From NCBI RefSeq assembly GCF_011766325.1, contig NZ_BLLG01000022.1, forward strand, positions 40,423-104,422: a stretch of 64,000 bases of DNA, in the 5' to 3' direction. Origin of the DNA: Streptomyces pacificus. GTDB taxonomy: Bacteria > Actinomycetota > Actinomycetes > Streptomycetales > Streptomycetaceae. Positions 17,197-25,841 of this stretch are shown piece by piece. A model generated the notes under the pieces. The model was not told where the DNA came from. It searched no databases and saw only the letters and a program-made list of their open reading frames with translations. The translations under genes and the position numbers were made by a program. Every line of letters starts with the position of its first letter. Within the stretch, counting starts at the first letter, position 1.

Positions 17197-19179
17197 CCGG
17201 GGGATGTCGGTGCGCGGGATGCCGAAGGTCTGCGAGTACAGCGAGAGTTCGGCTTCGAGAGCGCGGATCATGGTGTCGGCACGGCGGAAGCCGTGGCTCT
17301 CTCCTTCGAAGGCGATGTACGCGTGCGCTATGCCCCGCCCCTCCGTCCGGGCGAGGAACCGCTCGCTCTGGGCGGGCGGGCAGATCGGGTCGTCCAGTCC
17401 CTGGAGCAGCAGGAACGGCACGGAGATCCGGTCGACGTGCTCGATGGGCGACCGGTCCCGGTAGCGGCCGGGGACCTCGGCGAGCGGACCGACCAGCGAC
17501 TCCAGGTACCGGGACTCGAAGTCGTGGGTCCCGTCGGTGGCCCAGCCCCTCAGGTCGAGGACGGGATAGAGAATCGTGCCGCAGGCGTACACGTCCGTAC
17601 CGGCGAGCGAGGCCGCGGCGGTCCAGCCGCCGGCGCTGCCGCCGCGGATGGCCAGCCGGTCGGGATCGGCGGTGCCCTCCGCCGCGAGGGCCTCGGCGAC
17701 CGCCGCGCAGTCCTCGACATCGACGACGCCCCACTGCTCGCGCAACCGTTCGCGGTACTCGCGGCCGTAGCCGGTGGAGCCGCCGTAGTTCACCTCGGCG
17801 ACGCCGATGCCGCGTGAGGTGAAGTAGGCGATCTCCAGGTCGAGGACGAGCGGGGCGCGGCCGGTCGGACCGCCGTGCGCCCAGATCACGAACGGCGGCA
17901 GCTCGTCGTCGGAGGCGAGCCGGTCCGGGTTGTGCGGCTGGTAGATATGCGCGTGGATCTCCCGGTTGTCGGGCCCGGTGAAGGTGCGGATCTGGGGCTC
18001 GGGGTAGTAGGCGGGGTCCACGGCGTCGACGTGCGCGGCGCCGATGACGCGGGTACGGCCCGTGCGGGTGTCGAGTTCCACGACCTCGTAGCCGGTGCGG
18101 GGGCTGGCCGCGACGCCGACGACCCTGGTGCCGTGGGCGGCGAGCGTCGGGGCCCACTCCGTCCAGGGACCAGCCGCGTCGACCAGCTCGCCCGTCTCCG
18201 GGTCGAGTATGCCGAGGGCCGTGGACCCCCTGCCGTGGATGACCGCGACCAGTCCGCTCTCGAGCTGCTGGAACCACTGCAGTCCGATCTTCCACAACGG
18301 GCCGCCGAATTCCTCGCCGCGGCCCTCGCACAGCCCGGTCGCGGACGGTCGGCCGCTGCTGAGGGCGTCGGGCCGGATACGGCGCAGCTCCCACCAGTTG
18401 CCGGGATCGGAGACGAGGAGCAGCGAACCGTCCGGGGCCCATTCGACCTGGGCGACCGACTCCTCGGGGCCTCCGGCGACGGGGCGCACCGCGGTGAACG
18501 CCCCGGTGCCGGAGACCTCGCCCACCATGGCCTCGGTGCCGTCCCACGGCATCCGCGGATGGTCCCAGGCGATCCAGGCGGCACGGCGCCCGTCGGGCGA
18601 CAGCCGGGGGCCGGTGACGAACCGGTGCCGGTCGTCGGTGAGTTCCCGGACGGCGGAGCGGTCATCCGCCGCCGAACCGTCCAGCGGCACCGCCGCGGCG
18701 ACCCGCCGCACATCGGTGGGGGCCTCGCCGGTGAACTCCTCCAGCACGCACCAGACCTCCCCCCGGCCGACATGGACCACCGGGTCGGCCCAGCGCAGTC
18801 CGCCGCCGGCCCCGGAAACCGGTGTGAGCGGTCGCGGCTCGCCTGCGCCGTCCGGCTCGAACACGTACAGCCGCTGGTCGGCGTGGTGGACGAAGACGGC
18901 GATCGGACCGCCCCGGGGGCGGTCCGCGGCAGCCCACGGCCGGCCTCCGTACTCGATGACCCGGCTGCGCACGTTCCACGGAGCGGGCAGGACGGATTCC
19001 TCGGCTCCGCCGGCTCTCCGGCGCATCAGCTCTCTGCGCCCGCCCTCCGTGGGGCGGGGCGCGGTCCACCACACCTCGTCCCCGACGATGCCGACGAACT
19101 CGGGTCGGCCGTCGTGCGAGGCCGCCAGCGCGGCGTCGATCGGCGACGGCCAGGTGCCGTAGGCCCCCGTAGGTACCAT
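17179..19179 (-). CDS. S9 family prolyl oligopeptidase-type peptidase
   Basis: The 666-residue protein has an N-terminal beta-propeller-like region (about residues 10-400) and a C-terminal alpha/beta-hydrolase domain. The catalytic triad is visible: Ser in RGGSAGGW, Asp in LLLQGLDDPICPP and His in GESHGFR. It resembles dipeptidyl/acylaminoacyl peptidases that clip short peptides in the cytosol. AGGGGAG precedes the ATG. The gene begins 10 bp after the M20 peptidase stop, so they are one operon. Its stop codon is formed across the mobile-element boundary. Confidence 0.9.
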   Translation of the reverse strand: MVPTGAYGTWPSPIDAALAASHDGRPEFVGIVGDEVWWTAPRPTEGGRRELMRRRAGGAEESVLPAPWNVRSRVIEYGGRPWAAADRPRGGPIAVFVHHADQRLYVFEPDGAGEPRPLTPVSGAGGGLRWADPVVHVGRGEVWCVLEEFTGEAPTDVRRVAAAVPLDGSAADDRSAVRELTDDRHRFVTGPRLSPDGRRAAWIAWDHPRMPWDGTEAMVGEVSGTGAFTAVRPVAGGPEESVAQVEWAPDGSLLLVSDPGNWWELRRIRPDALSSGRPSATGLCEGRGEEFGGPLWKIGLQWFQQLESGLVAVIHGRGSTALGILDPETGELVDAAGPWTEWAPTLAAHGTRVVGVAASPRTGYEVVELDTRTGRTRVIGAAHVDAVDPAYYPEPQIRTFTGPDNREIHAHIYQPHNPDRLASDDELPPFVIWAHGGPTGRAPLVLDLEIAYFTSRGIGVAEVNYGGSTGYGREYRERLREQWGVVDVEDCAAVAEALAAEGTADPDRLAIRGGSAGGWTAAASLAGTDVYACGTILYPVLDLRGWATDGTHDFESRYLESLVGPLAEVPGRYRDRSPIEHVDRISVPFLLLQGLDDPICPPAQSERFLARTEGRGIAHAYIAFEGESHGFRRADTMIRALEAELSLYSQTFGIPRTDIPRLELKN

Positions 19180-19189
19180 GCCAACTCCC

Positions 19190-20524
19190 CTATGCGGACT
19201 TCAGATAGTGGTCGAGGACGCGGACGCCGAAGTGCAGTGCCTCGACGGGGACCCGCTCGTCCACGCCGTGGAACATCGCCGCGTAGTCGTATCCCTCCGG
19301 CAGCTTCAGCGGTGAGAAGCCGTACCCGGTGATGCCGAGGCGCGAGAACTGCTTGGCGTCGGTACCGCCCGACATGCAGAACGGGACGACGTGCCCCTCA
19401 GGGTCGAATCGCTCGATCGCCGCGCGCAGTTCGGCGAAGGTCCGGGAGTCGACGGGCGCCTCCAGGGCGACCTCCCGGTGGTGGAACTCCCAGTCGACGT
19501 CGGGTCCGGTGAGGCGGTCGAGGGTCTCCCTGAAGTCGTCCTCGCCACCGGGAACCGTCCGCCCGTCGACGAAGGCAGCGGCATGACCGGGGATCACATT
19601 GACCTTGTATCCGGCGTCCAGCATCGTCGGGTTGCTGCTGTTGCGGACGCCCGGTTCGACGAGTTCGGCGGCGGGCCCGAGTTTGGCCATCAGGGCGTCC
19701 GCGTCGAAGTCGGGCGCGTCGAGGTCCGCGGCGACGCCCTGGAGGGCCGCCAGCTCCGACAGGGCGGCGCGCACCGTCGGGGTGAGCCTGACCGGCCACT
19801 GGTACTCACCGATCCTGGTGACCGCGGCGGCCAGCCTGGTGACGGCGTTGGAGCTGTTGGCCTTGGAGCCGTGTCCGGCTCTGCCGTGGGCGGTGAGCTT
19901 CAGCCACGCAGTGCCGCGTTCACCGGCGCCGACCGGGTACAGCGCCATTCCGGGGCCGGCGTGGAAGGTGAAGGCCCCGCTTTCGCCGATGGCTTCGGTG
20001 CAGCCCTCGAAGAGGCCGGGGTGCCGGTCGGCGAGGAAGCCCGCGCCGTCCTCCGCGCTGGCCTCCTCATCCGCCGTGTAGGCGATGACGATGTCCCGGC
20101 GCGGGCGGATGCCCGTGCGGTGCCAGGCCCGGGCGACGGCCAGGATCATCGCGTCCATGTTCTTCATGTCGACGGCGCCGCGTCCCCAGACGACACCGTC
20201 ACGGACCTCGCCGGAGAACGGGTGGACGGTCCAGTCCCCGGGCTCGGCGGGGACCACGTCGAGATGGCCGTGGACCAGCAGGGCGTCGGCGGAGGGGTCC
20301 GTGCCCTCGATTCTGGCGACGACGTTGGTGCGGCCCGGGGTGCGCTCCAGCATGACGGGCTCGAGACCGGCGGCGGCGAGACGCTCGGCCACGTACTCGG
20401 CGGCGGGGCGTTCGCGGCACTCGCCGCCCCCGCGGTTGGTGGTGTCGATGCGGACGAGCTCGGAGGTGAAGGTCACCACCTCGTCGAGGGCGGTGTCGTC
20501 GACGGATGCGGCAGCCGTTGTCAT
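19190..20524 (-). CDS. M20 family metallopeptidase
   Basis: The 444-residue protein has the co-catalytic zinc layout of the ArgE/DapE/dipeptidase family: LLVHGHLDVVP with the first His and Asp, DMKN, the TADEEAS pair of glutamates and FCMSGGTDAKQF near the end. A dimerisation domain sits in the middle. The substrate is probably a short peptide or N-acyl amino acid. It lies between the M55 and S9 peptidase genes in the same direction, consistent with a peptide-degradation operon. The ribosome site (CAGG) is weak. Confidence 0.9.
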   Translation of the reverse strand: MTTAAASVDDTALDEVVTFTSELVRIDTTNRGGGECRERPAAEYVAERLAAAGLEPVMLERTPGRTNVVARIEGTDPSADALLVHGHLDVVPAEPGDWTVHPFSGEVRDGVVWGRGAVDMKNMDAMILAVARAWHRTGIRPRRDIVIAYTADEEASAEDGAGFLADRHPGLFEGCTEAIGESGAFTFHAGPGMALYPVGAGERGTAWLKLTAHGRAGHGSKANSSNAVTRLAAAVTRIGEYQWPVRLTPTVRAALSELAALQGVAADLDAPDFDADALMAKLGPAAELVEPGVRNSSNPTMLDAGYKVNVIPGHAAAFVDGRTVPGGEDDFRETLDRLTGPDVDWEFHHREVALEAPVDSRTFAELRAAIERFDPEGHVVPFCMSGGTDAKQFSRLGITGYGFSPLKLPEGYDYAAMFHGVDERVPVEALHFGVRVLDHYLKSA

Positions 20525-20599
20525 GTCGTGGGACCTGTCCGTGTGCGGGGGCCGATTGCTGCGGCGGGCGTGGCGCTCCGGGTAGAGCGGCGGGGCACG

Positions 20600-21433
20600 T
20601 CAGCCATACTCCTCCTCCACCGCGGCGGAGACGATCGTCGTGACGGCCTTGAAGGTGCGGATGGCCTCATACATCGTCTCGCTGGTGTAGGCGGTGCGGC
20701 GCTCCCCGGCGCGGGCGGTGCCCGGTACGACGGTGGCCGCCGCGGCCAGGTGCTCCGCGTCGAACTCCAGCTCCACGGTGAACGGCCCGCCGGTGACCGG
20801 CTCGTGGCGGACCGCCAGGGCCGTGGCCGCCTTGGCGGCGGCACGGATGTCGGCTGCCGTGCGCACGGGCGTGCGGCACACCGCCGCGTACCGGGAGACA
20901 TGGTCCTTGACCGCGACCCTGCGGGCCTCCGGCGCGTACCGAAGGGCGTCCTCGCAGGTCAGGTCGTCTCCGGTGACGAGGATCACCGGGACCCCGCACT
21001 CGGCGGCGACTCGGGCGTTGAGCAGGCCCTCGCTCGCCCTGGTGCCGTTCAGCCAGACGCCTGTGATCGAGTTCGCCAGGTAGGTGTGCGCAAGGACGCC
21101 TTCGGCACCGGCCCCCGTGTGGTAGCCGACGAAGGCGATGCCGTCCACGTCCCCGTGCTGCACGCCCTCCACCATGGACAGCGACTTGTGCCGCCCCGTC
21201 AGCATCTCGGCGCGGTCGTCCAGACCTTCCAGCAGGAGATTGCGCATGCTCCAGTGCGCCTCGTTGATGAGCACGCCGTCGGCGCCGCCGTCGAAGAAGC
21301 CCTGCACCGCCGCGTTCACATCCGAGGTGAAGAGGGACCGGCAGCGCCCCCACTGGGGGGTGCCGGGCAGCACATCGGCAGGCCAGGTGACACCGGTGGC
21401 GCCTTCCATGTCGGCGCTGATCAGGATCTTCAT
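20600..21433 (-). CDS. M55 family D-aminopeptidase (DppA-like)
   Basis: The 277-residue protein begins KILISADMEGATGV, the DppA metal site (Asp8, Glu10). INEAHWSMRNLLLEGL and FVGYHTGAGAEGVLAHT hold the other conserved histidines. DppA peptidases release D-amino acids from peptides such as D-Ala-D-Ala. No ribosome site is present, but TACGGT lies 7 nt upstream, suggesting a leaderless first gene of the operon with the M20 and S9 peptidase genes. With ldcA nearby, a role in using murein peptides is plausible. Confidence 0.9.
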   Translation of the reverse strand: MKILISADMEGATGVTWPADVLPGTPQWGRCRSLFTSDVNAAVQGFFDGGADGVLINEAHWSMRNLLLEGLDDRAEMLTGRHKSLSMVEGVQHGDVDGIAFVGYHTGAGAEGVLAHTYLANSITGVWLNGTRASEGLLNARVAAECGVPVILVTGDDLTCEDALRYAPEARRVAVKDHVSRYAAVCRTPVRTAADIRAAAKAATALAVRHEPVTGGPFTVELEFDAEHLAAAATVVPGTARAGERRTAYTSETMYEAIRTFKAVTTIVSAAVEEEYG

Positions 21434-21440
21434 GCCAGGA

Positions 21441-21446
21441 ACCGTA
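21441..21446 (-). promoter_or_regulatory. -10 box of the peptidase operon (TACGGT)
   Basis: TACGGT on the minus strand ends 7 nt before the M55 gene ATG; no ribosome site is present. It likely drives a leaderless mRNA for the peptidase genes. Confidence 0.4.
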
Positions 21447-21587
21447 CGCGCCGTCGTGGGTACCGACCAGCCCTGTGGATAACCATGGGCGGTTCGGACC
21501 GGTACCGTCACCCGTTCCGACCCCTGACCGGCTGCTTCACCGTCAACCCGCGGTCCCGCGTCGCGTGTCAGGCCCCTCCACGCGTCC

Positions 21588-22307
21588 TCACCCCACGCCT
21601 CCGGGCGCCAGCGACCGGCTCCTCGGCACACCCCGGCCGGATGGAACCCGCACCGGCTCGTGGTGCCCGCACTCCACGACGGGGCAGCCCAGCGCCCGTA
21701 CCCGGTCGACGATGCCGACGGGGTCGCGGACCCCGAGGCCGGGCAGGATCCCGCCGAGCCTGCGGACCAGGTCGCCGGAGTCGGGCCCCGCGTGCAGGGC
21801 GAATCCGGGAGCGATGCGCTCTCCACCGCAACCGGCACCGCAACCGACACCCGCACCCGCACCCGCACCCGCACCTGGCGGATAGCCGGAGCGGAACCGT
21901 CCGGCATCCGCGGCGAGCACGAGCAGCCGTTCCGGCCCCGGGCCCACGAGCGGATACGCCCACCACAGGATGTCGATCCGCTCGCCGTGCGGCCGTCCAC
22001 CGCCCGCGGCGAGCCGGGCGCGGCCCGCCGCCGGCCGGAACCCCGGGGCCTCGGAGAAGCACGCCGATGCGGGGCCCCGGCCGCGCCGCGAGGACCGCGA
22101 GGCCCCGCCCGCCAGAGCGCCCGCGACGGGCAGCAGTTCGTCGGCGGGCTGGCCGACGGCCGTCTCCTCCTCATGGCCGAACAGTGCCCGCGCACCCGCG
22201 GACCAGTGCGAGACGCGGCCGTCGCCATCGGCGACGACCACGGCCAGGCCCGTCGGGCCCAGCGGCGCCGACCGCCGCCGCAGGACCGGCGGAACGCCAA
22301 CGTCCAT
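21588..22307 (-). pseudogene. Truncated PAS-domain protein, remnant of a PAS/GAF/SpoIIE-type phosphatase
   Basis: The 239-codon frame opens with a PAS domain (LGPTGLAVVVADGDGRVSHW, then LFGHEEETAVGQPADELLPV) and continues with DILWWAYPLVGPGPERLLVL and ERIAPGFALHAG. These match, from memory of the family, the N-terminal third of Streptomyces PAS-GAF-PP2C phosphatases of about 800 residues. After VPSGRGVPRS the frame ends and no GAF or phosphatase domain follows. A Gly-Ala run coded by CACCCG repeats (about 21844-21874) lies in the middle. AGGAG precedes the ATG at 10 nt, so the fragment might still be translated. Confidence 0.6.
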
Positions 22308-22741
22308 TGCTGACGGGCTCCTTCCTCTGCCGCGAGGATCGCAACAAGTGACTCAACAGTAGGCCCCTGCGAGCGCGGCCCGCCGGTCATCACACGAATC
22401 GGCCGGTCACCCCCGTCAGCGAGACAGAACGGCGCATTGCGCCCCTGCCGCACCGCCCCGCCGTGCTCCGCCTCCCCTCCCGCACCCGCACGGGTCCCGG
22501 ACCGCCACCGGTCCCGGACCGACGGCGAAGCCGGGCGTCCCCGGATTCCGGGCGTCCACCGACTCCGGATCGGCGCGGCCCGCCGGCCCCGATGAGACAC
22601 GACCCGTGGGTGCGGCCGCCGTCGAGCGAGCCGGCCCCGCAGGCACCGGGGTCCTGAGCAGCCGGTTGCGGCGGGCGGAGCGGTCTGCCCGGAGTGGTCA
22701 GCGCTCTCGGCGCCGATCACTCCGGGCGGTGCCGGCCGGGC
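22308..22741. other. Intergenic region
   Basis: No gene is supported. The left 60 bp are the upstream region of the PAS remnant; the rest is GC-rich sequence without clear signals. Confidence 0.5.
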
Positions 22742-23185
22742 TCACTTCTCCACTTCGGCGGCGAGCTTGGCGAGCACCTCGTCGTAGATACGGGCGAGTC
22801 CCTTGGGGGCAAAGGTGCGCTCGAAGAATCCGCCGATGCCGCCCGCCCCGTTCCAGACAGTGGTGACCACGACGCGGGAGCGGCCCTCGCCGGCAGGCGT
22901 CACGGTCCAGGTGGTGACCATGGAGGAGTTGCGGTCCTTCTCGACCAGCTGACCGTCGGTCGGTTCGGTCACCTCGAGGAGGCAGTCGCGGACCCGCTTG
23001 CTGGTGGCCTGGAGCCTCCAGTGGACCAGGGTGCCCTCGCCGTCGCCGCCGTCGCGCACCTGGTACTCGCTGAACTGCCCGGGCAGGAGCTTCGCGCGGA
23101 TGTCCTTGTAGTCGGCCAGCGCGTCGAACACGTTCTCCGCGTCCCCTGCGACGATCCGCTCCGTCGTGGCCTCGACCTGCGCCAT
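22742..23185 (-). CDS. SRPBCC/START-fold lipid-binding-like protein
   Basis: The 147-residue protein has the polyketide-cyclase/SRPBCC pattern: an N-terminal strand VEATTERIVAGDAENVFDAL, antiparallel strands with WTVTPAGEGRSRVVVTTVW and a long C-terminal helix (FAPKGLARIYDEVLAKLAAEV). Members bind hydrophobic ligands in a helix-grip pocket; the ligand is unknown. AAGGAG lies 6 nt before the ATG. Confidence 0.85.
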   Translation of the reverse strand: MAQVEATTERIVAGDAENVFDALADYKDIRAKLLPGQFSEYQVRDGGDGEGTLVHWRLQATSKRVRDCLLEVTEPTDGQLVEKDRNSSMVTTWTVTPAGEGRSRVVVTTVWNGAGGIGGFFERTFAPKGLARIYDEVLAKLAAEVEK

Positions 23186-23405
23186 CGCTTCTCCTTCAGC
23201 ACTCGGTTCCTGCGGTGCGGCCAAGCCAACCACCTCCGCGGCGGCCGCCCAAAACCGGGGGCGCCGTGTCACCCGACGTGCAGCCGTGGAGTTCGAATTC
23301 GACCGGATCACCATCGTCCACCTTCGGAACGGTTCGTTTCCCGTCGTTGGGGAGCGAACGCAGCAGACAACCCGCAGCGGGACCGGCGCGGTGTGCGGCC
23401 TCCAT

Positions 23406-23459
23406 TCAGGGGCGGCGGTCCGCGAGGACGCAGAACTCGTTCCCCTCCGGATCTCCCGA
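23406..23459 (-). pseudogene. 3' remnant of a VOC-family gene
   Basis: On the minus strand the last codons read DPEGNEFCVLADRRP and a stop, the standard C terminus of many actinobacterial VOC proteins. Nothing upstream continues the gene: homology ends at an inverted repeat. It was probably cut by an insertion or deletion. Confidence 0.6.
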
Positions 23460-23488
23460 CACTCCGTTCTAGCGGTTCTGGAGTGTCG
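23457..23488. repeat. Inverted repeat at the VOC truncation point
   Basis: CGACACTCC and GGAGTGTCG are perfect 9-bp arms around 14 nt. It could be a terminator or a recombination junction of the island to its right. Confidence 0.45.
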
Positions 23489-23586
23489 GCATGGTGGCAT
23501 CGGTCCTGGTCAAGCCCCCCGCCGCAGGGTCTCCAGTTCGTGACCCCTGCACCCCTCACGCCCCGACTTAGGGCAGCGTGACCACC

Positions 23587-23627
23587 AGCCCCGCCATGCT
23601 TCCCGTTCGGAGGGGTACGGCGGGGCT
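23587..23627. terminator. Terminator hairpin
   Basis: AGCCCCGCC and GGCGGGGCT form a perfect 9-bp stem followed by TTTC on the plus strand. Confidence 0.65.
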
Positions 23628-23651
23628 TTCGTCGTCTAGTGGGCACAGCAA

Positions 23652-23680
23652 AGCCCCACCATGCCGGGCACGGTGGGGCT
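23652..23680. terminator. Terminator hairpin of the XRE/DUF397 operon
   Basis: AGCCCCACC and GGTGGGGCT form a perfect 9-bp stem with an 11-nt loop, followed on the minus strand by TTTGC. It lies 32 nt past the DUF397 stop. Confidence 0.75.
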
Positions 23681-23711
23681 GTCGTGAACGTGTACAGGTC
23701 GGCTCGACTCG

Positions 23712-23921
23712 TCAGACGTTGTTGAACTCTTCACCCTTGACGCTTGCCACGAAGGAAGCGAACGAGTCGGCACGGAGCGCCAGCACGGGACCAGTCGGGT
23801 TCTTGGAATCACGGACGGGGACCACACCGCGCGTAGCGATGAGGTTTGCGGCGACCTCGATGCAGTCGCCGCCGTTGCTGCTGTAGGAGGACGTGAACCA
23901 CTGCGGGTCTTCGGTCGTCAC
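23712..23921 (-). CDS. DUF397 protein
   Basis: A 69-residue protein with the DUF397 pattern: WFTSSYSSNGGDCIEVA, VPVRDSKNPTGPVL and FASFVASVKGEEF. DUF397 proteins are small partners, often antitoxin-like or anti-regulator, of XRE/DUF5753 proteins in actinomycetes. Its GTG start overlaps the XRE stop by 4 nt (GTGA), so the two are translationally coupled. Confidence 0.9.
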   Translation of the reverse strand: MTTEDPQWFTSSYSSNGGDCIEVAANLIATRGVVPVRDSKNPTGPVLALRADSFASFVASVKGEEFNNV

Positions 23922-24748
23922 GGGGTGCCCTTTCGAAGCTGTTCGATCATGGCCACGGACGCCGCTTGCGACAGCGCTTCGGCCTGTAGCTGATGGTAGG
24001 CCGTCAGCATGGGCAGTACGAGCCCGGCATTCCGGTCTAGGTGACCCTGCATCGCGGACTCTGCGTACGCGATCATCGAACGGTCGGCAAGCGTGACCAG
24101 CCTGACGGGTAGGTCAAAGGGGCGTCGCTCGCCGAGTTCGTACGGGGCGACTTGGAGCACGGTGTTCGACAGCTCGGCGAACGCTACGAGCTTGTCCAAC
24201 TGGGCAGTCATGACCCCTGGCCCGCCGACCGGTCGCCGGATACAGCTTTCGTCCAGCACCGCGTAGACGAACGGCGGGGGTGTCCGTTCTAGCGAAGCTT
24301 GCCGCTCGGCGAGAAGAGTTAGCCGTTCCTCTGCCTGTTGCTCTGTGATTGCGCCCCGTCGCACGGCACCCGTGGCGATTGCTGCCGCGTACTCCGGAGT
24401 CTGGAGCAAGCCCGGAACGATCCCGAGTTCAAAGAGTCTGATCTCTGCGGCTCGCACCTCCTGCCTCACGTACTCCGGGAACCCCTCCAGTAGTGCCGTG
24501 TTCTGTAGTGCGCTCACCATGCGTTGGAACTTGTCGCCGGTACCAAACGCCCTGTCAGCACTAGCTGCGAAGCGGCTAGTTGGAGGGCGACGACCAGTCT
24601 CGACGGCGGAAATATGCGTTCCGGTGCACCCCATGCGTGCGCCTAACTCGTCTTGCGTCCACCCACGCTCGTCCCGAAGTTGCCTCAGACGCTGGCCGAA
24701 CGCTGCCCCTGGCGACGTTTCGGGGTCCAGCTCCTTCCGGTTCACCAT
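23918..24748 (-). CDS. XRE-family regulator with DUF5753 (Scr1-like) domain
   Basis: The 276-residue protein has an N-terminal helix-turn-helix (RLRQLRDERGWTQDELGARM then GTHISAVETGRRPP, residues 18-56) and a C-terminal DUF5753 domain (VPGLLQTPEYAAAI, VLDESCIRRPVGG, VLQVAPYELG). This architecture is common in Streptomyces, paired with DUF397 as here. A 15-bp palindrome overlaps its ribosome site and suggests autoregulation. Divergent small genes start 105 bp away. Confidence 0.92.
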   Translation of the reverse strand: MVNRKELDPETSPGAAFGQRLRQLRDERGWTQDELGARMGCTGTHISAVETGRRPPTSRFAASADRAFGTGDKFQRMVSALQNTALLEGFPEYVRQEVRAAEIRLFELGIVPGLLQTPEYAAAIATGAVRRGAITEQQAEERLTLLAERQASLERTPPPFVYAVLDESCIRRPVGGPGVMTAQLDKLVAFAELSNTVLQVAPYELGERRPFDLPVRLVTLADRSMIAYAESAMQGHLDRNAGLVLPMLTAYHQLQAEALSQAASVAMIEQLRKGTP

Positions 24749-24750
24749 GC

Positions 24751-24765
24751 AGAGTTCCTAACTCT
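24751..24765. promoter_or_regulatory. Palindromic operator candidate AGAGTT-CCT-AACTCT
   Basis: Perfect 6-bp arms with a 3-nt centre, directly upstream of the XRE gene ATG and covering its AGGAA ribosome site. A bound repressor would block transcription or translation initiation. Confidence 0.5.
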
Positions 24766-24853
24766 CCGCGCAAATGCCGCAAGTTGAAGACAGCGCGACA
24801 GTAGGCCACGCTAGGCCGCCCGAGTAGCGGAAGGACTACGGAGAGGAGCGGCG

Positions 24854-25108
24854 GTGTCTGCGCAGAACGTTCCCACAAACGAGCCCGTCCGCGTTCCCGA
24901 ACCCGGCACGCTCATGGTGGACTTCAGCCGGGATGACCGGGTTGGAGAGTTCCACAGGGGCGCCGGCGCGTACTGGGCACTGCGTCCGGTTTGTGGCGGG
25001 ACCGAGTGGGACGCGAGCCCCAAGCACGTTCGACCGGCGAACCGGACAGAGCGATTGAGTGCCGAGACCGCCCGCGCGAACGCACGTAGCCGGGGTGAGC
25101 TGCTGTGA
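24854..25108 (+). CDS. Small conserved Streptomyces protein next to XRE regulator
   Basis: The 84-residue product has no named function. TLMVDFSRDDRVGEFHRG, AYWALRPVCGGTEWDASPKHVRPA and LSAETARANARS are recognisable as a small beta-barrel-like family found beside XRE/DUF397 pairs in Streptomyces. GAGAGGAG precedes the GTG by about 6 nt. It is divergent from the XRE gene and overlaps the next gene by 4 nt, starting a three-gene unit upstream of the graspetide cluster. Confidence 0.7.
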   Translation: MSAQNVPTNEPVRVPEPGTLMVDFSRDDRVGEFHRGAGAYWALRPVCGGTEWDASPKHVRPANRTERLSAETARANARSRGELL

Positions 25109-25374
25109 CCACTGCGACCCGTCGCACGCTCGCTTTCGTTGACTGGACGTTACGGCCGGATCAGGACGACGACGCCCCGCCGCTGACGTACGCGTTCCGG
25201 TGCCTGACGCTCACCGAGGACGACGCCGAGTGTGCCGCGAAGTCTCCCGCGAGCGAGGACCCGGCCGAGCCGCAGACGTGGGTGTTCGACCACATGCGCG
25301 AGCATCCTGAGCACACCAGCTATGCCGAAGTGATCGAACGCCCGTGGGTTATGTGGCGGGGGTGCCCGTCGTGA
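25105..25374 (+). CDS. Small DUF7848-like protein
   Basis: An 89-residue protein. TYAFRCLTLTEDDAECAAKS followed by TWVFDHMREHPEHTSYAEV and PWVMWRG resembles the DUF7848 family of small Streptomyces proteins with two cysteines and a histidine helix; I recall the family from similar loci and cannot confirm it here. The GTG overlaps the previous stop by 4 nt, and the next gene overlaps this one by 4 nt. Confidence 0.7.
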   Translation: MTTATRRTLAFVDWTLRPDQDDDAPPLTYAFRCLTLTEDDAECAAKSPASEDPAEPQTWVFDHMREHPEHTSYAEVIERPWVMWRGCPS

Positions 25375-25841
25375 CTGGTAGCTACTGGGCGGAGGTACGC
25401 GCGGAAGGGCCCGTGTACGGTACGGGCGAGACCGTGCAGCACGTCTTGGGGACCGCACAGAGCATTTCCCCTGTGCTGGTGCTCCGGTGGCTCCGGGGCG
25501 AGGCACTGCGCATCGCTGATCGACTCGACCCCGACCCGCAGCGTTCGGCATGGGTGCAGCCGACCATGCGAGTGACAACCGTGCCTGTACGGGACTGCCC
25601 TGCGGAACTCCGCGTATGGGCCACGGACCCGGACGAGCAACGGGAGGCACGCGACCATATCAAGGGCGGGCATCCGCTGTTCGTCACGGTCCCGGATGCG
25701 GACTGCACGTACACCCTGTCCGTCTGGCCGGTCCGGCTCCCCGCCGACGAGCCCGACCAGGTGACCCCCGAGCCGATACCCCACCGCATCGGCGGACTGT
25801 CACACCCGCTGTACGTCCTCGCTGCGGACCCGTGGACGTAG
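25371..25841 (+). CDS. Hypothetical protein, last of three coupled genes
   Basis: The 156-residue product has no motif I recognise. Acidic and proline-rich stretches near the end (LPADEPDQVTPEPIPH) follow a mixed alpha/beta pattern. The GTG was chosen because it overlaps the upstream stop by 4 nt as in the gene before; a GTG three codons earlier is possible. It ends 195 bp before the graspetide precursor gene. Confidence 0.6.
   Translation: MTGSYWAEVRAEGPVYGTGETVQHVLGTAQSISPVLVLRWLRGEALRIADRLDPDPQRSAWVQPTMRVTTVPVRDCPAELRVWATDPDEQREARDHIKGGHPLFVTVPDADCTYTLSVWPVRLPADEPDQVTPEPIPHRIGGLSHPLYVLAADPWT

Larger units (their letters stand above)
23186..23711. other. Intergenic stretch at the left edge of a likely island
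   Basis: No intact gene. It holds a VOC gene remnant, a 9-bp inverted repeat that coincides with its truncation point and two tandem terminator hairpins, each listed separately. Confidence 0.5.
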
